Shown: positions 24,260 through 35,867 of the stretch, one piece after another
Layout: each line of letters opens with the position of its first letter
How positions within the stretch are numbered: position 1 is the stretch's first letter
NCBI GenBank assembly: GCA_030844895.1
Contig: CM061231.1
Location: 1,364,001-1,428,000, forward strand
Reading direction: 5' to 3'
Length of the DNA stretch: 64,000 nucleotides
Origin: Ambrosia x helenae
Taxonomy: Eukaryota > Streptophyta > Magnoliopsida > Asterales > Asteraceae
Position numbers and translations under genes: made by a program
Notes under the pieces: generated by a model
Database searches by the model: none
What the model was told of the DNA's origin: nothing
What the model saw: the letters and a program-made list of their open reading frames with translations, nothing else

Positions 24260-24659
24260 CTTGGTTTTATAAAGCAATAGGCGTGTAAAAGCGACTAGGT
24301 CTAAAATCAAGGCGCGAAGCGCAAAAGTAGTGGGCTTTTCGTACCTGAGGCACAAGTTAATTATGTATATTTTTTATATATTCCATATATCCAATAGGTT
24401 TTTAACTTCCGCTACCCAAAATACAACTATAAATAAGGTTTTTATCTGATTTTAACTACATGCACAAGTCAACAAACCCAAGGTACAACATGTTGCTGCA
24501 AAAAAATATCCTAGGTACAAGAGGCGCGCCTCAGGCCAAAAAACCCAAAAAAGCACGCCTTTTTTGCGCTTCTTGTATTTCCTCTAGGCGCTGAGCGAAA
24601 AAGCCCCAAGGCATGCGCCTTGTTGCGCCTGACGCCTAGGCGCTCTTTTTAAAACCAAG
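24260..24659 (-). mobile_element. GC-rich GGCGC-type TIR element, 8-bp TSD (inverted copy)
   Basis: Ends CTTGGTTTTATAAAGC and CTTTTTAAAACCAAG form inverted repeats. TTAGGAAC flanks both sides exactly (24252-24259 and 24660-24667). The 400-bp body has GGCGC/GCGCC words at its ends and an AT-rich middle that is the complement of the copies at 21084 and 24681. Non-coding. The 8-bp duplication suggests hAT-like mobilisation. Confidence 0.8.
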
Positions 24660-24680
24660 TTAGGAACTGATTATCGCGAT

Positions 24681-25115
24681 CTTGGTTTTAAAAAGCGCGC
24701 CTGAGGCGCGCCTAGGCGCAAGGCGCATCAAGGCGCAGCCTAGGGCGCCTCAGGGCTTCGCGCCTATCCTTTTTCCCAAAGGCGCGCGCCTCAGGCGCTT
24801 TTTTGTCAAATTTCAGGCGCTTTTTTGCCTGAGGCGCGCGCCTCACGTATTCTGAGCATTTTTTATGCATAAAATGTTGTACCTTGGTGTTTTTGGCTTG
24901 TACATATAGGTTAAAATCACATAAAAACCTTATTTATAGCTATATTTTGGGTAAATGAAGCTAAAAACTCATGGAATATATATGGGGTATATAAAAAAAT
25001 TTATATAATTAGTGTGCGCTTCGGGTACGAAAATCCACGCTTTTTGCGCTTTGCGCTTCGCGCGATGCGCTTAGACCTCGTCGCTTTTGTGCGCCTAGCG
25101 CTTTTTAAAACCAAG
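24681..25115 (+). mobile_element. GC-rich GGCGC-type TIR element, 8-bp TSD
   Basis: Ends CTTGGTTTTAAAAAGCG and CGCTTTTTAAAACCAAG are perfect 17-bp inverted repeats. ATCGCGAT (itself a palindrome) flanks both sides exactly (24673-24680 and 25116-25123). Subterminal DNA is a dense run of GGCGC, GAGGCGCG and CCTAGGCG words. It lies 21 bp from the previous copy, in the opposite orientation. No ORF. Confidence 0.85.
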
Positions 25116-25123
25116 ATCGCGAT

Positions 25124-26060
25124 TTGAATCGCAATAACAAACTTTCTATGCGCCAAAATGCACATCCAAACATATTCCTTCATTGGGTAAATCCATGACC
25201 GTACACACAAATCTTGTGCAGATTAAAAGAGTACATATGTGCATGTTCGTGATCGATACAAGCTAACTTCCAAAATGAAGCTACAGAGAGTTTTGTGGAT
25301 GAACAATCCTTCCAAAAAGCATTCCTACTTCAGTTTACAGTTTTATGGTGAAAGATTGTAGGATGGTTAATATTTATTTATAGGATCATAAAAAGCTTTT
25401 TTTATATTATTGTTTTAGGCTAGTTTTTGTGGGCCTTGAAGCTCCCTAAGCCCAATGGGTTAAACTGGGCCGAGTCCATATGTGGGCTTCTCATATTTGA
25501 CTGTCACAAACTATACTGTAGATATGTATCTCTATAAGCAAAGTCATGGTTTGACCATGGTCAATTTTCTATGATCGGGTATTATATGTATGGAATGTAC
25601 TTTGGAGTAAAAGTTTAACAATTATATTTATATGTATGTTAATAAAGATATAGATAGTGTGTTATTTTCATTAGGTTAAATTAGTGTTTTGTTGTCGCCT
25701 TCATGTTTCATTTAACGCTTAGATTTATGACATTTTTTTAAATGAGTTTTGAGTAAGGGGTAGACGAGTCAATCTCAAAGTACAGTTTCAAAAGTTACTT
25801 CGTCTTGTTATTTTCTTGTGTGGGACGTTCACCTAAGACTACACAACACGCGTTTAGCAATGCTAAGTAAACACAAGTAAAAAAGACCCATATTATAAAG
25901 TATAAACTTAAAACGTTTAAACAAATAGTAATAAAGTTTTCCGCAAATGTCAAGTCATGTGCCATAGGCTTGGGTTGCATACCTTATAGTGCATCACTAA
26001 ATGTCAGACCTGACAATTTCACCCATCTAATTGAGTTTGATTTGTTTTGGGTTTAAAATT
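25124..26060. other. ABC1K downstream region without recognised gene
   Basis: It may hold the 3' UTR remainder of the ABC1K gene but no further coding exon is seen. Around 25430-25500 are GGGCC words. Nothing else is recognised. Confidence 0.5.
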
Positions 26061-28236
26061 TGACTTTGTGGGTAAAATGGGTTTAATATAATTTTCAAAG
26101 ATGTTAGGATGAGTAATTTTAATTGTAGGAAATAAGTAATTGAGTCAGGATGGGTATATTAAAAAAAACAAATGGGTCAGGATGATTATTTTTAGATAAC
26201 CATATACAAATCTAAATCAAAAACTAACCCACACCAAAAGCGTAGATGCCTCATAGAATTCAACGTCCATAAAAACAAAAAATTATATCTTTTGCATTTG
26301 TTGATAACTCAAGTCGGGTCGAAACAGTACAGGTCACTACGGGACGGGTCAGGCTGAAACGGTCTGGGTCGTTACCGGGCCCGGTCGGGTCGAAACGGTC
26401 CGGGTCGTTACCGGGGCCGGCCGAGTCGAAACGTTCCGGGTCGATACCGGGCCAGGGCGGGTCGAAAACAATCTAGGTCGCTACGGGACGGGTCAAATTG
26501 AAACGGTCTGGGTCGTTAACGGGCCCGATCGGGTCGAAACTGTCTAGGTCGCTACCGGGCCGTCTGGTTCGAAACAGTCCGGGTCGCTACGGGACGGGTC
26601 AGGTTGAAACGGTCTGGGTCGTTACCTGGCCCGACCGGATCGAAATGTTTCGGGTCGCTACCGGGCCAGGCCGGGTCAAAAACAGTCCGGGTCGCTACGG
26701 GACGGGTCAGGTTGAAACGATCTGGGTCGTTACCGGGCCCGATCGGGTCGAAAACTGTCCAGGTCGCTACCGGGCCCGTCTGGTTCGAAACAGTCCGGGT
26801 CGCTACGGGACGGGTCAGGTTGAAACGGTCTGGGTCGTTACCTGGCCGACCGGATCGAAATGTTCCGGGTCGCTACCGGGCCAGGCCGGGTCAAAACAGT
26901 CCGGGTCGTTACGGGACGGGTCAGGTTGGAAACGATCTGGATCGTTACCGGGCCCGACCGGATTGAAACGTTCTGGGTCACTACCGGGCCAGGCCGGATC
27001 AAAACAGTCTGGGTCGCTATGGGACGGGTCAGGTTTGAAACGGTCTGGGTCGTTACCGGGCCCGGTCGGGTTGAAAATTTCCGGGTCGCTACCGGGCTCG
27101 TCCGGTTCGAAACAGCCGGGTCGCTACGGGACGGTCAGGTTGAAACGGTCTGGGTCGTTACCTGGCCCGACCGGATCGAAACATTCCGGTTCGCTACCGG
27201 GCCAGGCGGGTTAAAACAGTCTGGGTCGCTACGGAACGGGTTAGGTTGAAACGGTCTGGGTCGTTACGGGCCCGGTCGGGTCGAAACGTTCGGGTCGCTA
27301 CCGAGCCATGCCGGGTCGCTACCGAGCCATGCCGGGTCGAAACAGTCCGGGTCGCTACGGGACAAGTCAAAGTTGAAACGGTCTGGGTCGTTACCGGCCC
27401 CGGTGGGTCGAAACTGTCCGGGTTGCTACCGGTGCCGTCCATGTCGCTACGGGACGGTTCGGGTTGAAACGGTCTGGGTCGGTACCGGGCCGGTCGGGTC
27501 GAAATTGTCCGGGTCGCTACCGGGCCCGTCCGGTTCGAAACAGTCCGGGTCGCTACAGGACGGGTCAGGTTGAAACGGTCTGGGTCGTTCCCTGGCCCGA
27601 CCGGATCGAAACGTTCCGGGTCGCTACCGGGCCCGGCCGGGTCAAAACAGTCCGGGTCGCTACGGGACAGGTCAGGTTGAAACGATCTGGGTCGTTACCG
27701 GGCCCGACCGGTTCGAGACGTTCGGGTCTCTACCGGGCCAGGCCGGGTCAAAACAGTCTGGGTCGCTACGGGACGGGTCAGGTTGAAACGGTCTGGGTCG
27801 TTACCGGGCCCGGCCGGGTTGAAGTGTTTCGGGTCGCTAACGGGCCAGGGCCGGGTCGAAACGGTCCGGGTCGCTACCGGGCCCGGCCGGGTCGTAACGG
27901 TCGGGTTGATAACCAGCCCGATAGGGTCGAACCAGTCCGGTTCGAAATGAAATATTTTGGATCCCTTAAATTTTTTTTTTTTAAGATTATTTTTGTTTTA
28001 TTTTACTTTTTTTTTATTTTTTTATTTACTTTTTAAATTTTTTATTGTTATTTTAATTTTTTTTTTTTTAATTTTTAATCTATTTTGATTTGACCTATCC
28101 AAATCAAACCATCTAGACCCAAACCCATCCTAACATATTTTTTTAATCTACCCATCTTGACCCATACCCATCCTAAGCCAAACCATCCTGACCCAACAAC
28201 CAAGCCCACCCAACCTACCCATTTTGCCACCATACT
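26061..28236. repeat. Possible DNA element enclosing the minisatellite
   Basis: Left flank begins GTGGGTAAAATGGGTTT; the complement of the right flank begins GGTGGCAAAATGGGTAGG. Both then carry GTTAGGATG, GGGTCAGGATG and GGATGGGTAT phrases in the same order on opposite strands. This suggests long, worn inverted ends around the array. No target duplication was found, so the borders are tentative. Confidence 0.35.
26311..27954. repeat. CpG-rich minisatellite, 36-bp unit with about 107-bp higher-order repeat
   Basis: About 1.64 kb is built from variants of a 36-bp unit like GGTCGAAACGGTCCGGGTCG followed by TTACCGGGCCCGGCCG. Three units make a higher-order repeat: GGTTGAAACGGTCTGGGTCG recurs at spacings near 105-109 bp (about 26604, 26713, 26821, 26926, 27033, 27140, 27247). 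Two block types, one with CCAGGCCGGGTCAAAACAG and one with CCGTCTGGTTCGAAACAG, often alternate. Because 36 is a multiple of 3 it gives long open frames on both strands with peptide repeats; these are not genes. CpG density is far above its surroundings. Confidence 0.9.
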
Positions 28237-28239
28237 AAA

Positions 28240-29330
28240 TGTTGCATTTAATTTGTCTAAAAAACAACTTTTTTTTTTTTTTGTCTCCAATTATATTCAT
28301 TTCACTTACATTACATAATAAGCAACCCATATAGTTTTTTGTATTGTCGTTAATCAAATTACTTAGTAATTATCGAAAAACTTAACCATTTAACAAATTT
28401 ACATAAAAAAAGTTTACCAAATCGTTTCTTTACATGCTCCTCATATATCTACATTATTTTAATATCAGTTCAAACATTTTAGGACGTCAATAGTCAAAGT
28501 AAATTCTTTCATGTAATACAAGCCTATAAATATAATCATTTTAACAATAGGACTAAGTATGTGTTAGTTAACAACACTTTGTATAATTTTTTTTAAATCA
28601 ATCTAGCTTTTCAAAGATTTAAGAAAGAGAATTGAACCCAATGGTATCTTGGTGTGTTAAATGATGCCCACTCTAGAGGTTGAGGATTCACGTAGTGTTG
28701 TGGATTGTAGAGTAGAATTAGGAGTAGATTAGATGAGTGTCTAAGTTGTCATTCTAAAAAAATAACTTAACCGTTACTATGTGCATATCTACTTAAAGAA
28801 TAATAGAATATACTTGTACACTTGTGCACATATATCACACATTCAAAAGTTAGTCTATTTCACTAACATTACAAACAATGGTAACATGGTTACTTGATTT
28901 CCTATCGTACTCTTACTTTGATCATTTACTCTCGCACCTATTATTTCTTGAATTTTTTCCCTAGCTAGAAACGAAATGTAAATATGTAATCTTTATCAAA
29001 GACTATGTATACCGGCACTCCATGTCTAGCAATTATCTCCATGAAGTATATGTATGCCCATTCATTAGTCAATTAGTGAGCACCCTTGATTATAGGATCC
29101 ACACCGTATCGATAGTTATGTTCTCTCATTTTCACGTCAAATCTTCAAAGGTTGGAGATTTGAGAATGGGTTTTCATGTTTAACTTAATGTGAAAGAATG
29201 TTAGGGATTTTTCAACGTAATTTGCTAAATTTCTCTTCATACATTTTGAGGCATAGTACATCTTGGTTACGCCTAGATGAATGAAAATTTTGATTCTAGA
29301 GCTTCAACGAGTAAAAACGTGCTGCTTGAC
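28240..29330. other. AT-rich stretch without recognised gene
   Basis: Only short chance frames and A/T runs. I see no element end or coding homology here. Confidence 0.5.
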
Positions 29331-29510
29331 TGTGACACCTCAAGAAAATCACACACAGCCGTGGTCAGGAGAGATCCTTGGTTCATATGTAATCCAATGC
29401 CTCTTAAATCACAAGCGCGTTTTTAGGGCTTAATGTTAGTGGATAAGAGGAGAACTTCGCAGTTAAGCGTGCTCAGGTGGGAGCAGTATCAGGATGGGTG
29501 ACCAAACGTT
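29331..29510 (+). mobile_element. Cassandra-type TRIM LTR fragment with 5S rRNA-like segment
   Basis: The stretch begins TGTGACACCTCAAGAAAATC, as Cassandra LTRs do. From 29448 it contains a 5S-like part: GAGAACTTCGCAGTTAAGCG, then TGCTCAGGTGGGAGCAGTAT, then CAGGATGGGTGACC, covering the pol III A-box, intermediate element and C-box of plant 5S rRNA. It breaks off after GTGACC at 29504. It is an LTR remnant, not a 5S gene: the first half of 5S is not recognisable and there is no tandem array. Confidence 0.7.
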
Positions 29511-30270
29511 ATCCAAACTCTTCCATACCTTTCCTTACCTCGAGTATCTTAAAAAAAAAAAATCTTCTACTCGCTAAAGTATTTCTTCAGTTTGTCATCT
29601 TTAATAACCTCTTTTTGAGTTTTCTCAAACCTTGTAAACAGTTTATGTGTAAGCACCAACTTCATCACCTTGATTATACTGCAATAAAGATTAACTTTCT
29701 AGCTCAAAGAATGAACACCACACTTTTTCTTCCCCATGTGGTATAATTTATCCCATTTACACTTTCACTATTCTAACCATCCTCTTTATCTCATATCGTA
29801 GCCCTTTTTATGAAACAAGTACTTGAAACTATTATGATATGTGTAAATAGTACATAGAGATATTGTCACCTATCTTTAATATTAGTACCATTGTGGCTAG
29901 TTCCAAATCGGAGGGTCCAATAATTGGCTTCATGATCCTTAAGTTGTCGTGAAGCATATGGCTGGTAATAACTTTTTATGGTTGCACTAAGCCTAGGTAT
30001 GAGACATCCCAACATATCACCATATCATGAGTCCATTCATGCAAAACTAACACAAGAGATCTAATTAGTCAATCTTTTAAGGTTTGAAAAACCTTGTTTA
30101 GCTCATATTCCATCAAACTCAACATCATTGTTGTGTTAAAAGGTATTGAACAGTCATCTACTTTATATGGATTTGGATGAATTCATCTAATATTCACAAC
30201 GTGACCCAAAAATTGGACTTCATGAAGTTAATTATTTTGCATACTTTCTAAAACCTCGTGCCGGTATATC
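29511..30270. other. Stretch without recognised gene
   Basis: AT-rich, with no coding homology or element ends that I can support. Confidence 0.5.
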
Positions 30271-30850
30271 TGTGAAGAGATATGTACCCGCACACGCGCA
30301 GGAAAGAAGCCCGCACACGTCAACACAATAGTATGACGTGGCGTTCTGGAAGACGGCGCACGCAACCACAAAAAAGGACAAGTGTCACCCGACAGGAGCA
30401 GACCCAGTAGCCAATCACAGGCCAAAACACCCTGCTCCACGATCACCTGCCAGTACGAGGTACAGAAAAGGACGAAAAGGACGACGCCAGGACACGTGGA
30501 CCAATCAAAGGAAGACAGCGCAGAAAATGACAACGGCCACGATCGTACAAGACAGCTGCCATGCTCCTCACAGCCAATCACAGGCTACCTAAACAGCCTA
30601 TAAATACCTCCCTTCGTCATCAGAAGGAGGGATGGGAAAAAGAGAAGAAAGAATTCATATAGCAAGCTGTGAGAGATAGATTATAGTCGAAACTCTGTAA
30701 TAATCGTATAGCAGTGTCTTGTAACTTGTCTTGATAAATATAAGAAGCTCGTCCCTTTGCACTGTTAGTTCATTATCATTGTTATATTTTGATTATTAGA
30801 TTGGTGTTTCTTCAATCTGGTTATTCAATTTGTATTTTGGGAATAGAACA
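30271..30850 (+). repeat. Solo LTR, 580 bp, 5-bp TSD
   Basis: It starts TGTGAAGAGATATG and ends GGGAATAGAACA, with the pentamer ATATC on both sides (30266-30270 and 30851-30855). Inside are three CCAATCA boxes (about 30411, 30511, 30572), a GACGTGGCG motif (about 30335), a TATA box (CCTATAAATACC at about 30598) and a poly(A)-signal-like GATAAATATAAG (30733). This is promoter plus terminator architecture, oriented +. No internal retroviral sequence adjoins, so it is a solo LTR left by recombination. Family not assigned. Confidence 0.75.
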
Positions 30851-30904
30851 ATATCAATAATGTATACAACGCTTACTTTTCCAAGGGTCTAAATAACCTA
30901 TTCA

Positions 30905-31117
30905 TTGGATGCATATAACTTGTTGGTGCAATAGTCAACCAATAGGGCTAAGATTCGATGTCCGTCTTGGGTCAATTGGCTTGTGTTTGACGTGTCGGGT
31001 TGTGTTTACCCTCGGTGGTCTGTTCTTTTTCCCTTTCCTCTTTTTTGTTTTGTATTCTCAGCCCCTTGCTGGCTCTTTTTATATATATAAAAAGCGAGTT
31101 TGCCGTTCAAAAAAAGA
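30905..31117 (+). mobile_element. Possible 3' end of a truncated LINE
   Basis: The stretch from about 31030 (TTTTGTATTCTCAGCCCCTT, then GCTGGCTCTTTTTATATATA) to GCCGTTCAAAAAAAG resembles the 3' UTR and tail of plant L1 elements. No coding part remains. Confidence 0.35.
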
Positions 31118-31503
31118 TAATTTAGAATGTCTTTTGTGAGGTAATATGTATTTTCCTCATCATCAATCTTTAAAAACTGGCTGGCATATTGAAACTAAGG
31201 TCAAATAAATTATCAATCCTAGGTAAAGAATACCTATTCTTGATGGCAACCTTGTTGGACACATTTGCATACTACCATGTTTCTTTGTTACAAACAACAA
31301 TAATGCACAACCAATAAGCCATATTTTCGGTACATTTTAAAATCACCCATATGATTATATTAATAATTATTTTTAAAATCTGTATCAAGTTCTCATATTT
31401 TTTATTATCATTAACATGAAGAGTACATTTCACATTTGTGACTATATAAGCACCAACACTATTCTTAAAGATTACAAGATTACATAAAAATGTGTTTTAA
31501 ATA

Positions 31504-31839
31504 GGAATAATGGAAATACATAATCCCAACTATTGACTATTGGCCAATAACAGTCCCAACTACGAAAATTACCAATAGTGGTCCCAACTTTCAACATATT
31601 GGAATATAATGGACCCAAACTAACGGCGTTAGTGTGGTGCTGACGTGGCATGCCACGTAGGATGCCATGTAGGATCATTTTGCCACCTAGGATGCCTCGT
31701 CAGCACCACACTAACGGAGTTAGTTTGGGTCCATTATAATCCAATATGTCGAAAGTTTGGACCACTATTAGTAATTTTCGTAGTTGGGACTGTTATTGGC
31801 CAATAGTCAATAGTTGGGATTATTTATTTCCATTATTCC
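31504..31839. mobile_element. Mutator-like MITE with long TIRs and 9-bp TSD
   Basis: A 336-bp near-palindrome. Each arm is about 150 bp, from GGAATAATGGAAATA at the left and its complement at the right, through GGCCAATA and GGGTCCATTATA, to a short centre near 31655-31690. TTTTAAATA flanks both sides exactly (31495-31503 and 31840-31848). A 9-bp duplication and long TIRs are the marks of Mutator-like elements. Non-coding. Confidence 0.85.
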
Positions 31840-34164
31840 TTTTAAATAAGATAATCTTTATTTGAGCTTCATCTTTTTACGTGGCATCAGTTTGAATGTT
31901 TTTTTTTTTTTGGAAACAGACTTTCATTCAAAACGACTAGGAGAAGGCCCCAAAAAACGGACCCCTCCCGCCAACAATTACATCATATACATAGGGTATT
32001 TGACCCAATCATTCCAAACAATCCTAGAATACTTGGATCTATACTTTAACCATATAAAAGACATCGACTTAACCAACGAGACCACCTCCATAACTTTCGG
32101 ATCACCACGCTGAAAAAACCACCTTGTTACGTTCTTTCCAAATAGCCCAAAGCGTGACGAGAAAAATCCCACGAACGAAATTCTTGCTTTTACACGAAAC
32201 AGAAGGCGTATTCGGCCACTGGATAATGTCTTCCAAGCTCGCAAAAGAATTGACGCTAAAATTGCACCAATTCCAAACGCTAGACCAAACCCCAAAAGAG
32301 AAACCACACTCGAAAAAAATATGACTAATACCTTCATCAGCCAAATTGCACATCGGACAAAGCGAACTAGGCAAAACCATATTTCTTTTAACCAATTCAA
32401 GGCGCGTAGGGACTCTACCTTTATCAATTCTCCAAACCAGGACATTTACCTTTATGGGCACCCACTTGATCCATTGAAACCTTGTACTCGAGCCTGCATA
32501 AATCTGCCATATCTCTTCTTTAACCGCAGCCACAGAAAAGTCAACAACCGGCTTGTTATTCCAAAAACCAGGAATCCTTGCAATGCTGAAAACTGATCTG
32601 GGACAGCATAAACAACAAATCTTGAATCTCATAAATACCTTCAACTGTATTAGCCCCATCGCCCAATTGTTGACCGTTTTGACCTGCGATCCATCAACGA
32701 CCAGCCGATTACTCACTGAGCAGTGTTTGTCTTTATCTAACGCATACAGAGTAGGCCATCTGAATTGGAGACTAGTTTCCCCATACCACACATCCTTCCA
32801 AAAGCAAATGCTCTTACCATCCCCAAGCCGACAAGAAAAGAACTCATGAATGTGCCTCTCGTTGATCCGATACTTCTCTAAAATATTAACAATCGCCTTC
32901 CAAGCCCTGGGATCGCTTTTCTAACCGGCAAGAAAGTCCACTTATTACGGCCACCATGTATACCAATCATCACCTTTCTCCAGAAGCTATCATGATTCGT
33001 TTTAAACCTCCAAGCCCACTTAACGAGCAGCGCTAAATTCATTTCAGACAGCTTAGTAATACCCAGGCCACCGTACTTCTTTGGTCTCGTTACCACATCC
33101 CAAGCAACCCAATAGATGCCTTTACCCACTTTATTACCAAACCATAAGAATCTTCTCATCATACCCTCTATATTATCCGTCACTTCCTTAGGAGCCTTGA
33201 AAGAGAAAGATAATAAACTGGGAGACTCGCTAAAACCGATTTAATCAACGTTAATCGCCCTCCCATAGATAACATCTTAGCCTTCCACGATTGAAGTCTC
33301 CCACGAACCGATTCTATAACCGAATCCCAATGAGACGAACGATTCATATTCGCTCCAATCTTGACTCCAAGATATTTAAATGGGAACTCTCCTACAATAT
33401 ATCGGCCATATCATTGACCTCAGAAGCGCTCACCCCCAACCCAAAAATGTGGGACTTATGAACATTAATTCGCAAACCAGAAACCATGTGGAAAATGCGA
33501 AGCAGGCGATTAGTCTTTATAATGTTGGCACTAGACCAAGATCCCATTAGTAATACATCATCCGCATATAACATATGTGTAATTATTGGCCCACCATTGT
33601 TTACAGCAATACCTTTGATATCCCCCAACAACGAAGCCCGATCCAATAACTTCGCTAATCCCTCCATAACGATAAGGAATAGGAGCGGAGATAAGGGATC
33701 GCCTTGTCTAAGCCCTTTTTATAATCGAACTCGAACGTAGGCGATCCATTAACCAACACCGCCGATCGGGCCGACTGCACAATACCTCTAACCCAAGAAC
33801 ACCATCTGATGGGAAAGCCCATTTGATTTAAAATATCCATAAGAAAGCCCCAATTTACGTTGTCATACGCCTTCTCAAAGTCGATCTTCAAAAAATACGC
33901 CTTCTTTCTAATCTTCTTAAGCCAGCCAATGAGTTCGTTTAGGATAAGTGGCCCGTCCAAAATGAACCGATCTTTAAGAAAAGCGGATTGCGAATCTGAG
34001 ATAACATCCCCAATAACCTTTTTAAATCTAGCCGCTACCACTTTCGAAATCACTTTACTGATAACCCCCACCAAATTTATAGGGCGATAATCTTTCAAAC
34101 CCAAAGGAGTCTTATTTTTAGCGATCAATGTAATGAAGGATAGGCTACATTCTCTGTTGATCAT

Positions 34165-34407
34165 TGATGTGTCGTAAAACACATCTATTCTCTTATGTAT
34201 TTTTTGTTATAATTGAGTCTTTTGTATATAGTTTTTAGTAGTTTTAGGCGTGTATTCGTTTGTTGGCCTATTTTTGTCATTGTATAGATTTTTATTAATT
34301 TTTAGTACTTATTTATTTATTTTGTATTTTGTAGGTGTTCATAGACATTGGAGCGTAAACGAGCAACTTTGATCAAGTTAAGAACACCTAAGTCAAGAGC
34401 ACGTGAT

Positions 34408-34469
<62 letters not shown>

Positions 34470-35867
34470 TAAAGAAATCTAATTTAAAAACAAAAAAAAC
34501 GTAAGTCTTGAATTGAAAAAAAAAAAAAAGAAAAATAAATAACAAAAGAATGAAAGAAACAATGGCTTGGGCCATAACTTTGTGAAGAGGTCACGGAAAG
34601 AGAAAAATAAGGAATATTAGGGTTTTGGTGGTGGCATAATATAAGAGCACGATTTGAGAAAAAATAAATATCATTCATTCAGCAAAACTTGGAATCGCAC
34701 CAACCAAGGTGACGAGCAGCAGAGGAGATCTTTTGAAGGGGAGAAGTATCGGGCGCACTAAAGATTAATTATTTGAAGACCCGGTGGTTTGTTTACTTCG
34801 TTTTAATTATTTAGAGACATGTTTATAATTGTTTTTCGAGACTTTGTGACTATGTTTCTAATTATAATTATGAACTAAATATTTCCATGGTTGCTTAGGT
34901 TTATGAACTAGACACGTTTTTATGCCATATTTAATGATTTTTGGTTTTTAATTTTGATGTGTAGGATTACATGACTTTAATTTTATTGTAGGATTTGATA
35001 TATGTGTGTTGGTGTTATTTTTATTTGAAGTTTGTTTATTGGTTTTGTGGAGCTAGGCATGTAGAGATACCCCCTAGGTCTTGAAATCAATCTAGTTCGT
35101 CAACTTAGGTTAGCGTGCTAGTATTTGAAGTTGGAGTACGACACAAGTATAACAAACTAATATAATAAATTAACTAAAACGTGCAATCCATTCTTGAGGG
35201 TGAGAAATCTAACTCGAGTTTGCTAGGTAACTAACTAGGCATTGTTCGGTAGTTGGCAAGCGCTAGGGCGGGAGTCGCTACTTGTTCGTGTTTAGAGTTT
35301 TCCTAGGTTTTCTTCAGTAGAGTTTAAGTCTGCTTCATAGTTTAAGGGTTTTAATCAAGGAGAGGTTTTAATCTGATTTCTGTGGATTTCGGTACGCTAG
35401 GGCGATCCGGATCCATCTTAGCATTTCTGCACTTGTCCCGCCTTAAGTCTAGTGAGCTATCTTTGACAGGAGGTTCATTAGATAAGAATAGGGTCTCAAG
35501 TTAATTACCAGATTCAGGATTTATTGCTAGTGTCTAGGGATTTTACCTAAGTAACCAGCCTTCTTCCTATCCGATTTCTCCAAGTTCCTAGGTTCGTATA
35601 AGCAATTGAGGTTATTTTGTTTATATTTAGTTTCTTTTAAGTTTATAATTAGTAGTTTAAAATACCCCCCATTTAAGTATATATTTATTTAGGCTAGTAT
35701 TCGGTAGAGGTTGTGATCTAGAGTTGCATTCGCGTCTTTGGGTTCGATACTCGGTCTTATCTGTTTACTACTTTGCGACCAGTACACTTGCCGTGCGTGT
35801 GTAGTTTTTAGGTGAGTCGTTTTAATTAAAGCTTGTGTTATTTTTATATATATATTTACACACATCA
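34165..35867. repeat. Solo LTR, 1703 bp, 5-bp TSD, inside LINE ORF2
   Basis: It starts TGATGTGTCGTAAAACACAT, ends TTTACACACATCA, and is flanked by ATCAT on both sides (34160-34164 and 35868-35872). Near the right end GGGTTCGATACTCGGTCTTA and GTACACTTGCCGTGCGTGTG are phrases typical of long LTRs of Athila-like gypsy (or SIRE-like copia) elements in plants, which implies a + orientation. An (AAT)n microsatellite lies inside. No internal domain remains. Removing it with one ATCAT rejoins the LINE reading. Confidence 0.9.
34408..34467 (+). repeat. (AAT)n microsatellite
   Basis: About 19 to 20 copies of a TAA/AAT trinucleotide in a row within the solo LTR. Confidence 0.95.

Noticed and set aside
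26498..28036. Long open frames with peptide repeats such as VETVWVVTGP on both strands of the minisatellite
   Set aside because: They arise because the repeat unit is a multiple of three and lacks stops; they occur in several frames and both strands at once and have no gene context.
29448..29504. 5S rRNA gene
   Set aside because: Only the internal promoter half matches, the 5' half is absent, and the setting is an LTR-like sequence, not a tandem 5S array.
30338..30603. Overlapping plus and minus frames rich in charged residues
   Set aside because: They lie within the solo LTR promoter block at 30271-30850; the openness is due to local GC content.
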